Below are positions 19,055 to 26,947 of a stretch of DNA of 50,272 nt, in pieces. The stretch is from Bradyrhizobium altum (GTDB lineage: Bacteria; Pseudomonadota; Alphaproteobacteria; Rhizobiales; Xanthobacteraceae): contig NZ_JACMYP010000030.1 in NCBI RefSeq assembly GCF_020889705.1, positions 1-50,272 on the forward strand, read 5' to 3'. The notes beneath the pieces were generated by a model that was not told the DNA's origin, searched no databases, and saw only the letters and a program-made list of their open reading frames with translations. The position numbers and the translations under genes are program-made. Each line of letters starts with the position of its first letter. Position 1 is the first letter of the stretch.

Positions 19055-19107
19055 TTGACGGCTGCTAGTCAGTGATGCTATGTACTGGTAGTCAGTAATG
19101 CTAAGTA
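19055..19107 (+). promoter_or_regulatory. padR promoter with tandem 19-base operator repeats
   Basis: TTGACG (19055-19060) and TATGTA (19079-19084), 18 bases apart, form a plausible promoter. Two direct repeats, 19066-19084 and 19089-19107, match at 17 of 19 bases (TAGTCAGTRATGCTAWGTA) with a 23-base period. The first covers the spacer and -10 box, the second the transcription start. This is the layout expected for autorepression by the PadR protein encoded next. Confidence 0.6.
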
Positions 19108-19124
19108 GAATCAGGAGATGCTTC

Positions 19125-19454
19125 GTGAGCAAGCAGATGACGGAGATGCTCAAGGGCACGCTGGAGGGCATCGTCCTCGCAATCCTCTCCGTTCAGCCCG
19201 CGTACGGTTACGAGATCACGGCACGCTTGCGGGAGCAGGGCTTCTCCGACATCGCCGAAGGCACCGTCTACGCATTGCTCGTCAGGAACGAGCAAAAGGG
19301 CTTCGTCGCCGTTGAGAAGGTCCCGTCCGAGAAGGGCCCACCGCGCAAGGTGTATTCGCTCAACGCTCTGGGACACGAATATCTCGCGGAGTTTTGGAGG
19401 ACGTGGAGCTTCCTCGCGGAACGTCTCGAACAGCTCCGGGAAAGAAAGGCATGA
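19125..19454 (+). CDS. PadR-family transcriptional repressor
   Basis: A 110-residue winged-helix regulator. MLKGTLEGIVLAILSVQPAYGYEIT, the recognition region DIAEGTVYALLVRNEQKGFVA, and the wing PPRKVYSLNALGHEYL are diagnostic of the PadR family, which usually represses its own operon and responds to small toxic molecules. GTG 19125 is chosen because AGGAG lies 7 bases upstream; ATG 19098 would overlap the operator. It overlaps the DUF1048 gene by four bases (ATGA). Confidence 0.9.
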   Translation: MSKQMTEMLKGTLEGIVLAILSVQPAYGYEITARLREQGFSDIAEGTVYALLVRNEQKGFVAVEKVPSEKGPPRKVYSLNALGHEYLAEFWRTWSFLAERLEQLRERKA

Positions 19455-19801
19455 ACATGTTCATCGCACGGATGATCGACGAGAAGAAACGCTACTGGCA
19501 GTACAAGGCGCGCACGGATCAGCTTCCCGCAAACTATCACACCGCGATCGATGCGCTGGAGCGGTACCTCATGTACTTCGGGCCGGGGAAGGGCGACGAG
19601 TTGCTGGCGATGCTGGAGGATCTTGCCGATCTCTTCGACGAGAGCGCCGCGAACGGAACTCCAATCCGCGCGATCGTCGGTGAAGATCCCGTGGAGTTCG
19701 CCGAGGCGTTTCGTCGGAATTATCCGGTGGGCCAGTGGATCATCCGGGAGCGCGAACGGCTGACCCAAGCCATCGATGGCGTCGCGGCCAACCAACCGTA
19801 A
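19451..19801 (+). CDS. DUF1048 family protein
   Basis: A 116-residue helical protein. The pattern MIDEKKRYWQYKARTDQLP, YHTAIDALERYLMYFGP and a late FRRNYPVGQWIIRERERL match the DUF1048 proteins commonly encoded beside PadR regulators. It has no catalytic motif or membrane segment. Because it is translationally coupled to padR it may modulate the regulator or form a complex with it; this is inference from gene pairing. Confidence 0.8.
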   Translation: MNMFIARMIDEKKRYWQYKARTDQLPANYHTAIDALERYLMYFGPGKGDELLAMLEDLADLFDESAANGTPIRAIVGEDPVEFAEAFRRNYPVGQWIIRERERLTQAIDGVAANQP

Positions 19802-19840
19802 CGAAACAGAGAGCGGATGTCCGACGGGAGGCACGAGGCG

Positions 19841-21064
19841 ATGAGCGACGTCAATGGCGTGGTCGAGCACGGCTGGGAGCAGGTAGCGGACACCTTCCGC
19901 GCCAACTTCAAGGAAGGAAAGGATCTGGGCGCTGCATGCTGCGTCTATGTCGATGGGCGTGCTGTAGTCGATCTGTGGGGCGGTCTGGCCGACCGCGACG
20001 GGAATCGCCCGTGGGTACAGGACACGGTGGCGCTCGTCGCGTCGACGACGAAGGGTGCGACCGCAATGTGCGCTCACCTTCTTGTCCAGCGTGGACAGCT
20101 CGATCTCGATGCTCCCGTCACCCGATACTGGCCGGCGTTCGGCGCGGCGGGCAAGGGAACGATGCCGGTCAGGCATTTGCTCTCTCACCAGGCCGGTCTG
20201 CCCTATGTCGACACACCGCTGACATTCGAGGAGGCGTGCGCCTGGGATCCGCCTATTCGCGCGCTGGAAGCACAGCAGCCGCTCTGGACGCCGGGGACGG
20301 AGCACCTCTACCACGCCATGACGTTCGGCTTCCTCGTCGGAGAGGTCGTCAGGCGGATCACGGGCAAATCCTTGGGCACATTCTTCGCCGAGGAAATCGC
20401 CCGCCCTCTCAAGCTCTCCGCATGGATCGGTCTACCCGAAGAGATCGAGCCGCGGGTTGCCCGGCTCGAAGTGGCTCCCTTCCCATACGATTCTCCCGAA
20501 GACCTGGTGACCGACTTCGCCAAGCTCATGGGGCTGGACCTCGCCGTGGCGGCGACCTTGGTGAAGGATGTTTACGGACCGGGTTCGGCCTTCATGAAGG
20601 CTGGGGCAGTCGGCGGCGTCACCGAGCAGAACATGCACTCGCGGGCTTATCGGGCGGCGGAGTTTCCCGCCGCGAACATGTTCGCCAACGCCCACTCCAT
20701 CGCCCGCATGTACGCTGCAACGGTGAGCGACGTCGACGGCATCCGTCTCCTCCAGCCTGACACGGTGGCGGCGATGACGGTGGTTCAGACCGACCGCACG
20801 CCCATGCACGGCGTCCCGCCGGAGTTGCTGCCCTACACCAAGAACCTGTTCAACATGTCGCTGGGCTTTTGGCGGGCTACCCCGCCCATCAGCTCCCTGC
20901 TCGGCCCGGCGTCTTTCGGCCATCCGGGCAGCGGAGGGTCGCTGGGGGCTGCCGACCCCGAATCCCGGGTCGGCTTCGGCTACGTTACCAATCTCTGGGC
21001 GGCCACCCTGATCGATCCGCGTGCCATCGAGCTGACGTCCGCGGTTAGAAAGTGCCTTGGCTAA
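19841..21064 (+). CDS. Serine beta-lactamase-fold hydrolase (EstB-like esterase)
   Basis: A 407-residue member of the class C beta-lactamase / penicillin-binding protein superfamily. Ser68 and Lys71 form the SxxK nucleophile motif (VASTTKGA), Tyr157 stands in the YxN-like position (YHAM), and HPGSGGS at 361-367 replaces the KTG box, as in esterases of this family. There is no signal peptide, so it acts in the cytoplasm, which argues against a role in beta-lactam resistance. ATG 19841 has GGGAGG 9 bases upstream; ATG 19817 is an alternative. It is the third gene of the padR operon and the likely effector enzyme, possibly hydrolysing an ester or lactone inducer. Confidence 0.88.
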   Translation: MSDVNGVVEHGWEQVADTFRANFKEGKDLGAACCVYVDGRAVVDLWGGLADRDGNRPWVQDTVALVASTTKGATAMCAHLLVQRGQLDLDAPVTRYWPAFGAAGKGTMPVRHLLSHQAGLPYVDTPLTFEEACAWDPPIRALEAQQPLWTPGTEHLYHAMTFGFLVGEVVRRITGKSLGTFFAEEIARPLKLSAWIGLPEEIEPRVARLEVAPFPYDSPEDLVTDFAKLMGLDLAVAATLVKDVYGPGSAFMKAGAVGGVTEQNMHSRAYRAAEFPAANMFANAHSIARMYAATVSDVDGIRLLQPDTVAAMTVVQTDRTPMHGVPPELLPYTKNLFNMSLGFWRATPPISSLLGPASFGHPGSGGSLGAADPESRVGFGYVTNLWAATLIDPRAIELTSAVRKCLG

Positions 21065-21161
21065 AGCGCGATGAGATTGGGTTGAATCATCATCGCGCCT
21101 TGGCTCGTTGTTCGAGCATGATCTTTCGGAAAACCGCTTCCACGCTTTTCCGGATCAAGCG
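21063..21161. repeat. Composite dispersed repeat with type A palindrome
   Basis: An outer element (AAAGCGCGATGAG and CATCGCGCC) is followed by a type A palindrome with GAGCATGATC, GGAAAACCG, CTTTTCCGG and GATCAAGC. It fills the convergent gap between the serine hydrolase and the EI24 gene and may act as a bidirectional terminator. Confidence 0.65.
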
Positions 21162-21914
21162 CTAGATCGTCGGCACGTTGCTTCGCCGCGCGGGCTCGAT
21201 CAGCTCGCGCCGCGGGCCTGACAGCCGCTTGTACATGTGCACCATGAAGGCCATCCCGAACAACGGCGTCGCCAGATTGACGATCGGGATCGACACGAAG
21301 GCCGCGATGAACAGGCCGGCGGTGAACACGGTTGCCGCATTCTCCTTGCGCATCGCCTTGGCGTCATCAGGCGCGCGGAAGCGCATCGCGGCGAGCTCGA
21401 AATATTCGCGGCCGAGCAGCCAGGCGGTCGCGATGAAGAAGATGATGAAGCCCGCGCCCGCGAACAGCACGAACGGCAGTGCGACCAGGTAGACCAGGAC
21501 CGTCAGCAGCGCCGTCTTGACGCCTTCGATCGTTGCAAGCGTCACCGGCAGCGCCGTGCCGGGATGGTCGGCCGGATAGTGCTCGCGCTCGACATGGTCG
21601 GCGACGTCGTCGACAAACAGGCTCGCCATCAGCGAGGTGATCGCGGGCATCAGGAAGATGCCGCCGAGCACGACGCCGAGGCCCGCCGAGATCGAGACGA
21701 TCCAGGACAGCACGTGCAGGGTGGAATGGAAGTTGGGGCCGAGCATGCCTTCGGCCCAGACCTCGCCAGTGTCGGCAAACCAACCCAGCAGCCGCTGCAA
21801 TCCGATCGCGAGCACGGTGATCAGCACCAGCGCAAGTCCGATCGAGCGCCACAGGATCGTGCGCATCGGCGGCGACAGGGTTTGCGAAAGCGCCTTGACG
21901 GCGGCGTCGAACAT
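21162..21914 (-). CDS. EI24 domain-containing (CysZ-like) membrane protein
   Basis: A 250-residue inner-membrane protein with about four to five hydrophobic segments. The order (N-terminal helix, LFVDDVADHVEREHYP loop, then ATAWLLGREYFELAAMRF and a terminal FMVHMYKRLSG) matches the EI24/CysZ family; CysZ is a sulfate uptake protein, but members in rhizobia are uncharacterised and no sulfur genes are adjacent. GAGG lies 9 bases upstream of ATG 21914. The frame continues upstream to 22055 into a repeat and that part is disregarded. Confidence 0.8.
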   Translation of the reverse strand: MFDAAVKALSQTLSPPMRTILWRSIGLALVLITVLAIGLQRLLGWFADTGEVWAEGMLGPNFHSTLHVLSWIVSISAGLGVVLGGIFLMPAITSLMASLFVDDVADHVEREHYPADHPGTALPVTLATIEGVKTALLTVLVYLVALPFVLFAGAGFIIFFIATAWLLGREYFELAAMRFRAPDDAKAMRKENAATVFTAGLFIAAFVSIPIVNLATPLFGMAFMVHMYKRLSGPRRELIEPARRSNVPTI

Positions 21915-21995
21915 GACCGGGTACCTCTGCAGAATGACGAGCGAGAGGTAGCCACCCAATATGGCTTCGGCAAGTGCCGCTTGTGTCGCGGTCAC

Positions 21996-22103
21996 AGCGT
22001 TTTCGAGCAAGGCCTGTCCCGCACGTGATGCGGGGTCGACGCCGGTTCGCGTCAAGAAGAGATCCGGAGCTTCGGTTCTTGATCCAATCAGAACCGAAAC
22101 GCT
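21996..22103. repeat. Type B palindrome carrying a nested palindromic insert
   Basis: The type B arms (AGCGTTTTCGAGC and CCGGTTCGCGTCAAG) are interrupted by about 24 bases, CCTGTCCCGCACGTGATGCG and a few more, that are absent from the copy at 12757. The insert is itself palindromic (CCCGCA and TGCGGG). A second inverted pair, CGGTTCTTGAT and ATCAGAACCG, follows. It ends at the stop codon of the MFS gene. Confidence 0.7.
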
Positions 22104-23516
22104 TCAGGCGTCGAGCGGCTTGCCGCGGACGTTGGGTCCCCAGACACCGATTGTAATAATTACGATGACCATCGCCGCGGTGATCAGGCTGAACACCCCG
22201 CTCACGCCGGCCTCCTTCAACATGAACGCCACGATGAAGCCGGAGAAGGTCGCGCTGAGCCGGCTCATCGAATAGACGAGGCCCGCCGCGCGCGCCCGGA
22301 TCGAGGTCGGGAACACCTCGGTCTGGTAGGCGTGATAGGCGTAGGACAGCGTCATGTTGGCGCCGGTCACCAGCACGCCGCTGGCGATCAGCAGCATCGG
22401 TTCGGTGAGCTGCGCGAAGGCGAGGCCGAATACCGAGATCGCGGCGGCCGCGCCGCAGATGATCCATTTGCGCTCGAAGCGGTCGGCGAAGGTTGCGGCC
22501 AGCAGCGGCGCAAGCGGATAGGCGAAGGCGATGATGAAGGAATATTGCAGGCTCTTGGTGATATTGATGCCCTTCTGGACCAGGAGCGCCGGAACCCAGT
22601 TAGAGAAGCCGTAAACGCCGAATGCCTGGCACAGATTGAAGATCATGAAGAGCACGACGAGCGAGGCGTAGGGCGGCTTGAACAAATCGGCATAGCCGGT
22701 CTCGACCGGCGCACGTGCCGGCGCCATCGCAATCGTGGGGGCAGGACGCGGCGCGGCGATAGCCGATGAAGCTTCGAGCCTCCGCATGATTGCCGCGGCC
22801 TCGGCAAGGCGGCCATGCCGGGCCAGCCAGAGCGGGCTTTCCGGCACGTAGAGCCGCAGCACCCAGATGATCATGCTGGCGGCGGCGCCGATCAGCACCA
22901 CCCAGCGCCAGCCATCGATGCCGTAGGGCGAGAGCGGCACCAGCCACCACGACAGCGCGGCGACGATCGGCACCGCCGAAAGCATCACCGCTTGGTTGAT
23001 CGCAAAGGCCCGGCCGCGCATCCAGCTCGGCACCAGCTCGGTGATGTAGGCGTCGATGGTGATGACCTCGATGCCGATCCCGATTCCGGCGATGAAGCGC
23101 CACAGCAGCACGCCGCCAGGTGTGGTCTGGCACGCCATGATCACCGACGCCGCGCTGTAGAACAGCAGCGAATAAGTGAAGACGGCCTTGCGCCCGTAGC
23201 GATCGGCGAGGAAGCCGAGGCAGAAGGTGCCGATGAACAGGCCGGCGAAGGTCGCCGCGACGAAGGCGCCGATCCCGGAGAAGCCGAAGAAGGCCTGTGT
23301 CGTCGTGGTCATCAGCCCGCTGCGGACGAGACCCGGCGCGATATAGCCGGTGAAGAACAGATCGTAGATTTCGAAGCAGCCGCCGAGCGAGAGCAGGATC
23401 ACCAGCCGCCAGCCGTAGCCGGAGGTGGGCAGCGCTTCGAGCCGCCGCGAAATCTCGTCCGGCCCGCTTGTCGTGTTGGCAAGATCGGCAACCGAGCTGA
23501 GTTCGACGGCGCTCAT
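22104..23516 (-). CDS. MFS transporter, carboxylate/sugar-porter type
   Basis: A 470-residue, 12-segment inner-membrane transporter. FAGLFIGTFCLGFLADRYGRK is the classic loop 2-3 motif, GIGIGIEVITIDAYITELVP the segment 4-5 region, and PESPLWLARHGRLAEA marks the sugar-porter/AAHS lineage, which includes importers of aromatic and organic acids. GGGGAGGA precedes ATG 23516. It lies 154 bases downstream of the LysR gene on the same strand, with an inverted-repeat operator in the gap, and is predicted to import the substrate of the divergent CoA-transferase/lyase pair. Confidence 0.88.
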   Translation of the reverse strand: MSAVELSSVADLANTTSGPDEISRRLEALPTSGYGWRLVILLSLGGCFEIYDLFFTGYIAPGLVRSGLMTTTTQAFFGFSGIGAFVAATFAGLFIGTFCLGFLADRYGRKAVFTYSLLFYSAASVIMACQTTPGGVLLWRFIAGIGIGIEVITIDAYITELVPSWMRGRAFAINQAVMLSAVPIVAALSWWLVPLSPYGIDGWRWVVLIGAAASMIIWVLRLYVPESPLWLARHGRLAEAAAIMRRLEASSAIAAPRPAPTIAMAPARAPVETGYADLFKPPYASLVVLFMIFNLCQAFGVYGFSNWVPALLVQKGINITKSLQYSFIIAFAYPLAPLLAATFADRFERKWIICGAAAAISVFGLAFAQLTEPMLLIASGVLVTGANMTLSYAYHAYQTEVFPTSIRARAAGLVYSMSRLSATFSGFIVAFMLKEAGVSGVFSLITAAMVIVIITIGVWGPNVRGKPLDA

Positions 23517-23611
23517 GATGGTCCTCCCCGAATGGTCCAACGGCCGCCTTTCTTGCGAAGGCGTGCCGGCTAGGCATGTTTGGCAGCTGGTAGCCAGAAA
23601 TCCAGACGAAC

Positions 23612-23634
23612 ATATCGAAGCAATCGTTCGATAT
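23612..23634. promoter_or_regulatory. Inverted-repeat operator upstream of the MFS gene
   Basis: ATATCGAA and TTCGATAT form a perfect 8-base inverted repeat with a 7-base spacer, 96 bases before the MFS start codon. It is followed by TTTTCGATAGCGT; a similar TTTTTCAGATAGCGT occurs upstream of the CoA-transferase gene. A binding site for the LysR protein encoded beside it is the likely reading. Confidence 0.55.
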
Positions 23635-23670
23635 TTTCGATAGCGTCGTTCTGACGCGCTTGAAAGCGCG

Positions 23671-24594
23671 TTAGATCAGCAGCGTCGCCTCCCACGCGCC
23701 GCGCCCGACCTGTTCGGCGATCAGGGAGCGGATCAGCCGGCACATCTCCTCCATGACATAGGTCATCGGCCGGTTGCGCAAGCGGCAGAGATAGAGCGTG
23801 CGGCTCAGCCTGGGTTCGATCACCTCGCGTGCGACCAGCAAGCGCGCCTTCAATGGCTCGCTGACGAAATGCGTCGTCGCGATCGTGCAGCCGAGGCCCG
23901 CGGTCAAGGCACCGATCATCCCGCTGGTCGAATTGAGGTGCAGGATTGCATTGGCCTCCAGCCGCTTCAGCGGCACGGGGTCGTCCAGCAGGGCGCGGGC
24001 CGACAGCCCGTGCCGCAGCAGGATCAGCGGCAACTGGGCCACCTGCTCGAACGTGATCGGTCCCTTCTTGCCGATCAGCTTTTCGGTGCCGACGCAGAAC
24101 ATCTGCTCCTCCAGCACCGGCTCGGCGATCAGATCCTTCTCCGATGGCGGATTGTAGACCAGCGCGAGATCGACGTCGGAGCTCATCAAATGCAGCAGCG
24201 TCGCGCCGGAAAGACTCTCGGTCAGCGACAGCTTCAGGTTCGGATATTTCGCCAGCACGGTCCGCATCAGCGGCACGCCGATCGCCTTCATGCCGGAATT
24301 GGCCATGCCGATCGAGATCTCGCCGGCAATCGCACTGCCGCCTTCCTTGATCTCGCGCTCGGCCGCCGCCATCGCCCGCAGGATGATGCGGGCATGCTCG
24401 TAGAGCCGCTCGCCCGCCGCGGTCGGTTCCATGCCGCGCGGCTTGCGCTCGAACAGCGGCGTGGCGAATTCCGCCTCGAGATTGGCGATGTGGTGGCTGA
24501 GCGCGGATTGCGCGACATTGGCCTGATCCGCCGCCCGCGACAGGTTGCGTTGCTCGTAAACCGCGATGAAATAGCGAAGCTGGCGCGAATCCAT
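23671..24594 (-). CDS. LysR-family transcriptional regulator
   Basis: A 307-residue regulator. The winged HTH occupies residues 1-60 (MDSRQLRYFIAVYEQRNLSRAA, then ANVAQSALSHHIANLEAEF), followed by the two-lobe ligand-binding domain. The protein starts at ATG 24594; the upstream extension overlaps a repeat and the divergent promoter. It is transcribed away from the CoA-transferase gene and towards the MFS gene, so it probably controls both sides, using the CoA-pathway substrate as inducer. The resemblance is closest to the CynR/NAC-like branch; the ligand is unknown. Confidence 0.92.
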   Translation of the reverse strand: MDSRQLRYFIAVYEQRNLSRAADQANVAQSALSHHIANLEAEFATPLFERKPRGMEPTAAGERLYEHARIILRAMAAAEREIKEGGSAIAGEISIGMANSGMKAIGVPLMRTVLAKYPNLKLSLTESLSGATLLHLMSSDVDLALVYNPPSEKDLIAEPVLEEQMFCVGTEKLIGKKGPITFEQVAQLPLILLRHGLSARALLDDPVPLKRLEANAILHLNSTSGMIGALTAGLGCTIATTHFVSEPLKARLLVAREVIEPRLSRTLYLCRLRNRPMTYVMEEMCRLIRSLIAEQVGRGAWEATLLI

Positions 24595-24617
24595 TGGGGT
24601 TCTGCGTTCTAGAACGA

Positions 24618-24632
24618 CGAATGCACTATTCG
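24618..24632. promoter_or_regulatory. Palindromic site in the LysR/CoA-transferase divergent promoter
   Basis: CGAAT and ATTCG with a 5-base spacer, 24 bases upstream of the LysR start codon. An AT-rich stretch ATTATATTTTTCAGATAGCG follows and could hold a -10 box. It is a candidate autoregulatory site. Confidence 0.5.
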
Positions 24633-24685
24633 ACAGATTATATTTTTCAGATAGCGTGCGGAAGCCTAACCTGCGCCGATCACAA

Positions 24686-24757
24686 AGCGTTTTCGAGCGG
24701 GGCCTGTCCCGCACTTGATGCGGGATGGGTACCGGTTCGCGTGAAGGAAACGCGTCT
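24686..24757. repeat. Type B palindrome carrying a nested palindromic insert
   Basis: Same organisation as the copy at 21996: type B arms around an insert containing CCTGTCCCGCACTTGATGCG. It sits between the promoter region and the start of the CoA-transferase gene, so it would be in the mRNA leader. Confidence 0.7.
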
Positions 24758-24788
24758 GAACAAGAGCGCAACGAGCACGGAGAAACCG

Positions 24789-25958
24789 ATGACCGGGAGC
24801 GGACTGCCGCTGGAAGGCGTGAGGGTCGTCGAGATGACCCACATGGTGATGGGGCCGACCTGCGGGATGATCCTGGCGCAACTCGGCGCCGAGGTGATCA
24901 AGGTCGAACCCCCTGCGGGCGACAAGACCCGCTCGCTCGGCGGCATGGGCGTCTCGTTCTTCCCGCTGTTCAATCGCGGCAAGCGCAGCGTCGTGCTCGA
25001 TTTCGCCAAGCCCGACGACCGCGACACGATGCACCGGCTGCTCGCCAGCGCCGACGTGTTCCTGGAGAATTTTCGTGATGGCCAGCTCGACAAGCAGGGT
25101 CTTGGGCCTGCGGAGCTGCGCGCGAAATATCCGCACCTGATCATCGCCGGCCACAAGGGCTTTCTCTCCGGCCCCTACGATCATCGCCCGGCGCTCGACG
25201 AGGTCGTGCAGATGATGTCGGGGCTCGCGGCGATGACCGGCACGCGCGACAAGCCGCAGCGCGTCGGCTCTTCCGCCAACGACATCATGGGCGGCATGTT
25301 CGGGGTGATCTCGATCCTCGCCGCGCTCTATCAGAAGCGTGGCGGCAACCGGAATGGCGCCGACATCCGCATCGGCCTGTTCGAGAACTGCCTGTTCCTG
25401 GTCGCCCAGCACATGGTCGAGTACGAGATGACCGGGCGCAAGCCGCGCTCGATGCCGGAGCGCGAGCATGCCTGGCCGATCTACGACATCTTCGATGCCG
25501 CCGGCGGCGACCGCATCTTCATCGGGGTCGTCACCGAAGGCCATTGGCAGAGCTTTTGCCGCGAGTTCGGTCTGACGGAATTCGCCGACGATCCGACGCT
25601 GCGCTCGACCACGGACCGCATCATGGCGCGCGACCGGATCATTCCGCGCGTCGCCGAGGTGATCAAAGGCTGGAACGTCGCCGACCTCTCGGCCAGGCTC
25701 GACGCGCTCAACATCTGCTTCTCGCCGATCAACCGGCCGGAGGATCTGCTGCAGGACCCGCATGTGCTGCGGCCCGGCGGGCTCGTCAATAATGTCAACG
25801 CCGACGGCAAGCCGTTCCGCGTTCCCGCGCTGCCGGTCGAATGGAACGGCAGCCATATCGGCGAAGGCCTGAAAGTGCCGGTGCTTGGCGCCGATACCGA
25901 TGCGGTCCGCGCCGAACTCGCACAACAGAAGATTTCATCAACCGGAAACGCTGCGTGA
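24789..25958 (+). CDS. CaiB/BaiF family (class III) CoA-transferase
   Basis: A 389-residue enzyme of the family that moves CoA between carboxylic acids. The start GLPLEGVRVVEMTHMVMGPTC and AQLGAEVIKVEPPAGDKTR is diagnostic; NRGKRSVVLDFAKP and ADVFLENFRDGQLDKQGL follow, and Asp137 in PALDEVVQMMSG is the expected acyl-anhydride-forming aspartate. GGAG precedes ATG 24789. The lyase gene starts 8 bases after its stop, so the enzyme presumably makes the CoA thioester that the lyase cleaves. Confidence 0.93.
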   Translation: MTGSGLPLEGVRVVEMTHMVMGPTCGMILAQLGAEVIKVEPPAGDKTRSLGGMGVSFFPLFNRGKRSVVLDFAKPDDRDTMHRLLASADVFLENFRDGQLDKQGLGPAELRAKYPHLIIAGHKGFLSGPYDHRPALDEVVQMMSGLAAMTGTRDKPQRVGSSANDIMGGMFGVISILAALYQKRGGNRNGADIRIGLFENCLFLVAQHMVEYEMTGRKPRSMPEREHAWPIYDIFDAAGGDRIFIGVVTEGHWQSFCREFGLTEFADDPTLRSTTDRIMARDRIIPRVAEVIKGWNVADLSARLDALNICFSPINRPEDLLQDPHVLRPGGLVNNVNADGKPFRVPALPVEWNGSHIGEGLKVPVLGADTDAVRAELAQQKISSTGNAA

Positions 25959-25965
25959 GGCTGAC

Positions 25966-26913
25966 ATGACCCGCGTCCACGATATCTATCCCAACGACAA
26001 GGTGAGCTTGCGCGAGGTCGGCCTGCGCGACGGCCTGCAGCTCGTGAAGACATTTCCGTCCACCGCGGCGAAGCAGCGCTGGGTGCGCGACGAATATGCC
26101 GCCGGCGTCAGGCATTTCGAGGTCGGCTCGTTCCTGCCGGCCAAGACCTTTCCGCAATTCGTCGATGTCCGCGATGTCATCGCAACCATTGCCGCGCTGC
26201 CCGGCGCGCATGGTGTCGCGCTGGCGCTGAACGAGCGCGGCGTCAACGAAGCGTTGGCCTCCGGTGTCGCCGAGATCGCCTCGGTGGTGTCGGCGACCGA
26301 GGAGCACAGCCAGGCCAATGCCAACCGCTCGCGCGAGTCGGCGATCGAGAACATCAAGCGCCTTTGCGAGCTGCGCGACGCCAGCGCGCACAAGCCGCTG
26401 GTCAATGCCGCGATCTCGATGGGGCTGGGCTGCTCGATCGTGGGTGCGGTCGATCCGAAGGAGGTGCTGCGCCTCACCGAGAAGCTCTATGAGGTCGGCG
26501 TCGACATGGTCGCGATTGCCGATACCGTCGGCTATGCCGGGCCGAAGCAGGTCGGCGAGCTGGCGCGCGGCGCGGTGAAGATCGCAGGCTCCAAGCCGGT
26601 CTGCGTCCATCTGCACGACACCCGCGGCATGGGCATCGCGAATGCCTCCGCCGCGCTCGATGAAGGTGCCCGCGTTCTGGACGGCTCGCTCGGTGGCCTC
26701 GGCGGCTGCCCGTTCGCGCCGGGCGCAACCGGCAATGTCGTGTTCGAGGACCTCGTCTTCCTCTGCGAGAGCAAGGGATTTCCGACCGGCATCGATCTCG
26801 ATCGCCTGGTCGAGGTGCGCGCGATCCTGAAATCCGAGATGCCGAACGAGCAGCTCTATGGCGGCCTCGCCCGTGCCGGCCTGCCGCGCGGCGCCAAGGC
26901 GAAGGTGGCGTAG
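25966..26913 (+). CDS. Hydroxymethylglutaryl-CoA lyase-like enzyme
   Basis: A 315-residue TIM-barrel lyase of the HMGL family. Arg21-Asp22 (VGLRDGLQ), the metal histidines His215 and His217 (VHLHDTRG) and Cys248 in the loop GGLGGCPFAPGATGN match the active site that splits HMG-CoA to acetoacetate and acetyl-CoA. The segment that normally reads EVTSFVSPKW is FEVGSFLPAKTFPQF here, so the substrate may differ. Pairing with a CoA-transferase rather than with leucine-degradation genes suggests cleavage of a free 3-hydroxy-3-methyl dicarboxylate after activation. Confidence 0.88.
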   Translation: MTRVHDIYPNDKVSLREVGLRDGLQLVKTFPSTAAKQRWVRDEYAAGVRHFEVGSFLPAKTFPQFVDVRDVIATIAALPGAHGVALALNERGVNEALASGVAEIASVVSATEEHSQANANRSRESAIENIKRLCELRDASAHKPLVNAAISMGLGCSIVGAVDPKEVLRLTEKLYEVGVDMVAIADTVGYAGPKQVGELARGAVKIAGSKPVCVHLHDTRGMGIANASAALDEGARVLDGSLGGLGGCPFAPGATGNVVFEDLVFLCESKGFPTGIDLDRLVEVRAILKSEMPNEQLYGGLARAGLPRGAKAKVA

Positions 26914-26947
26914 CGTGACCTGTGGCCACGCATGGGCGTCGTTCTGA

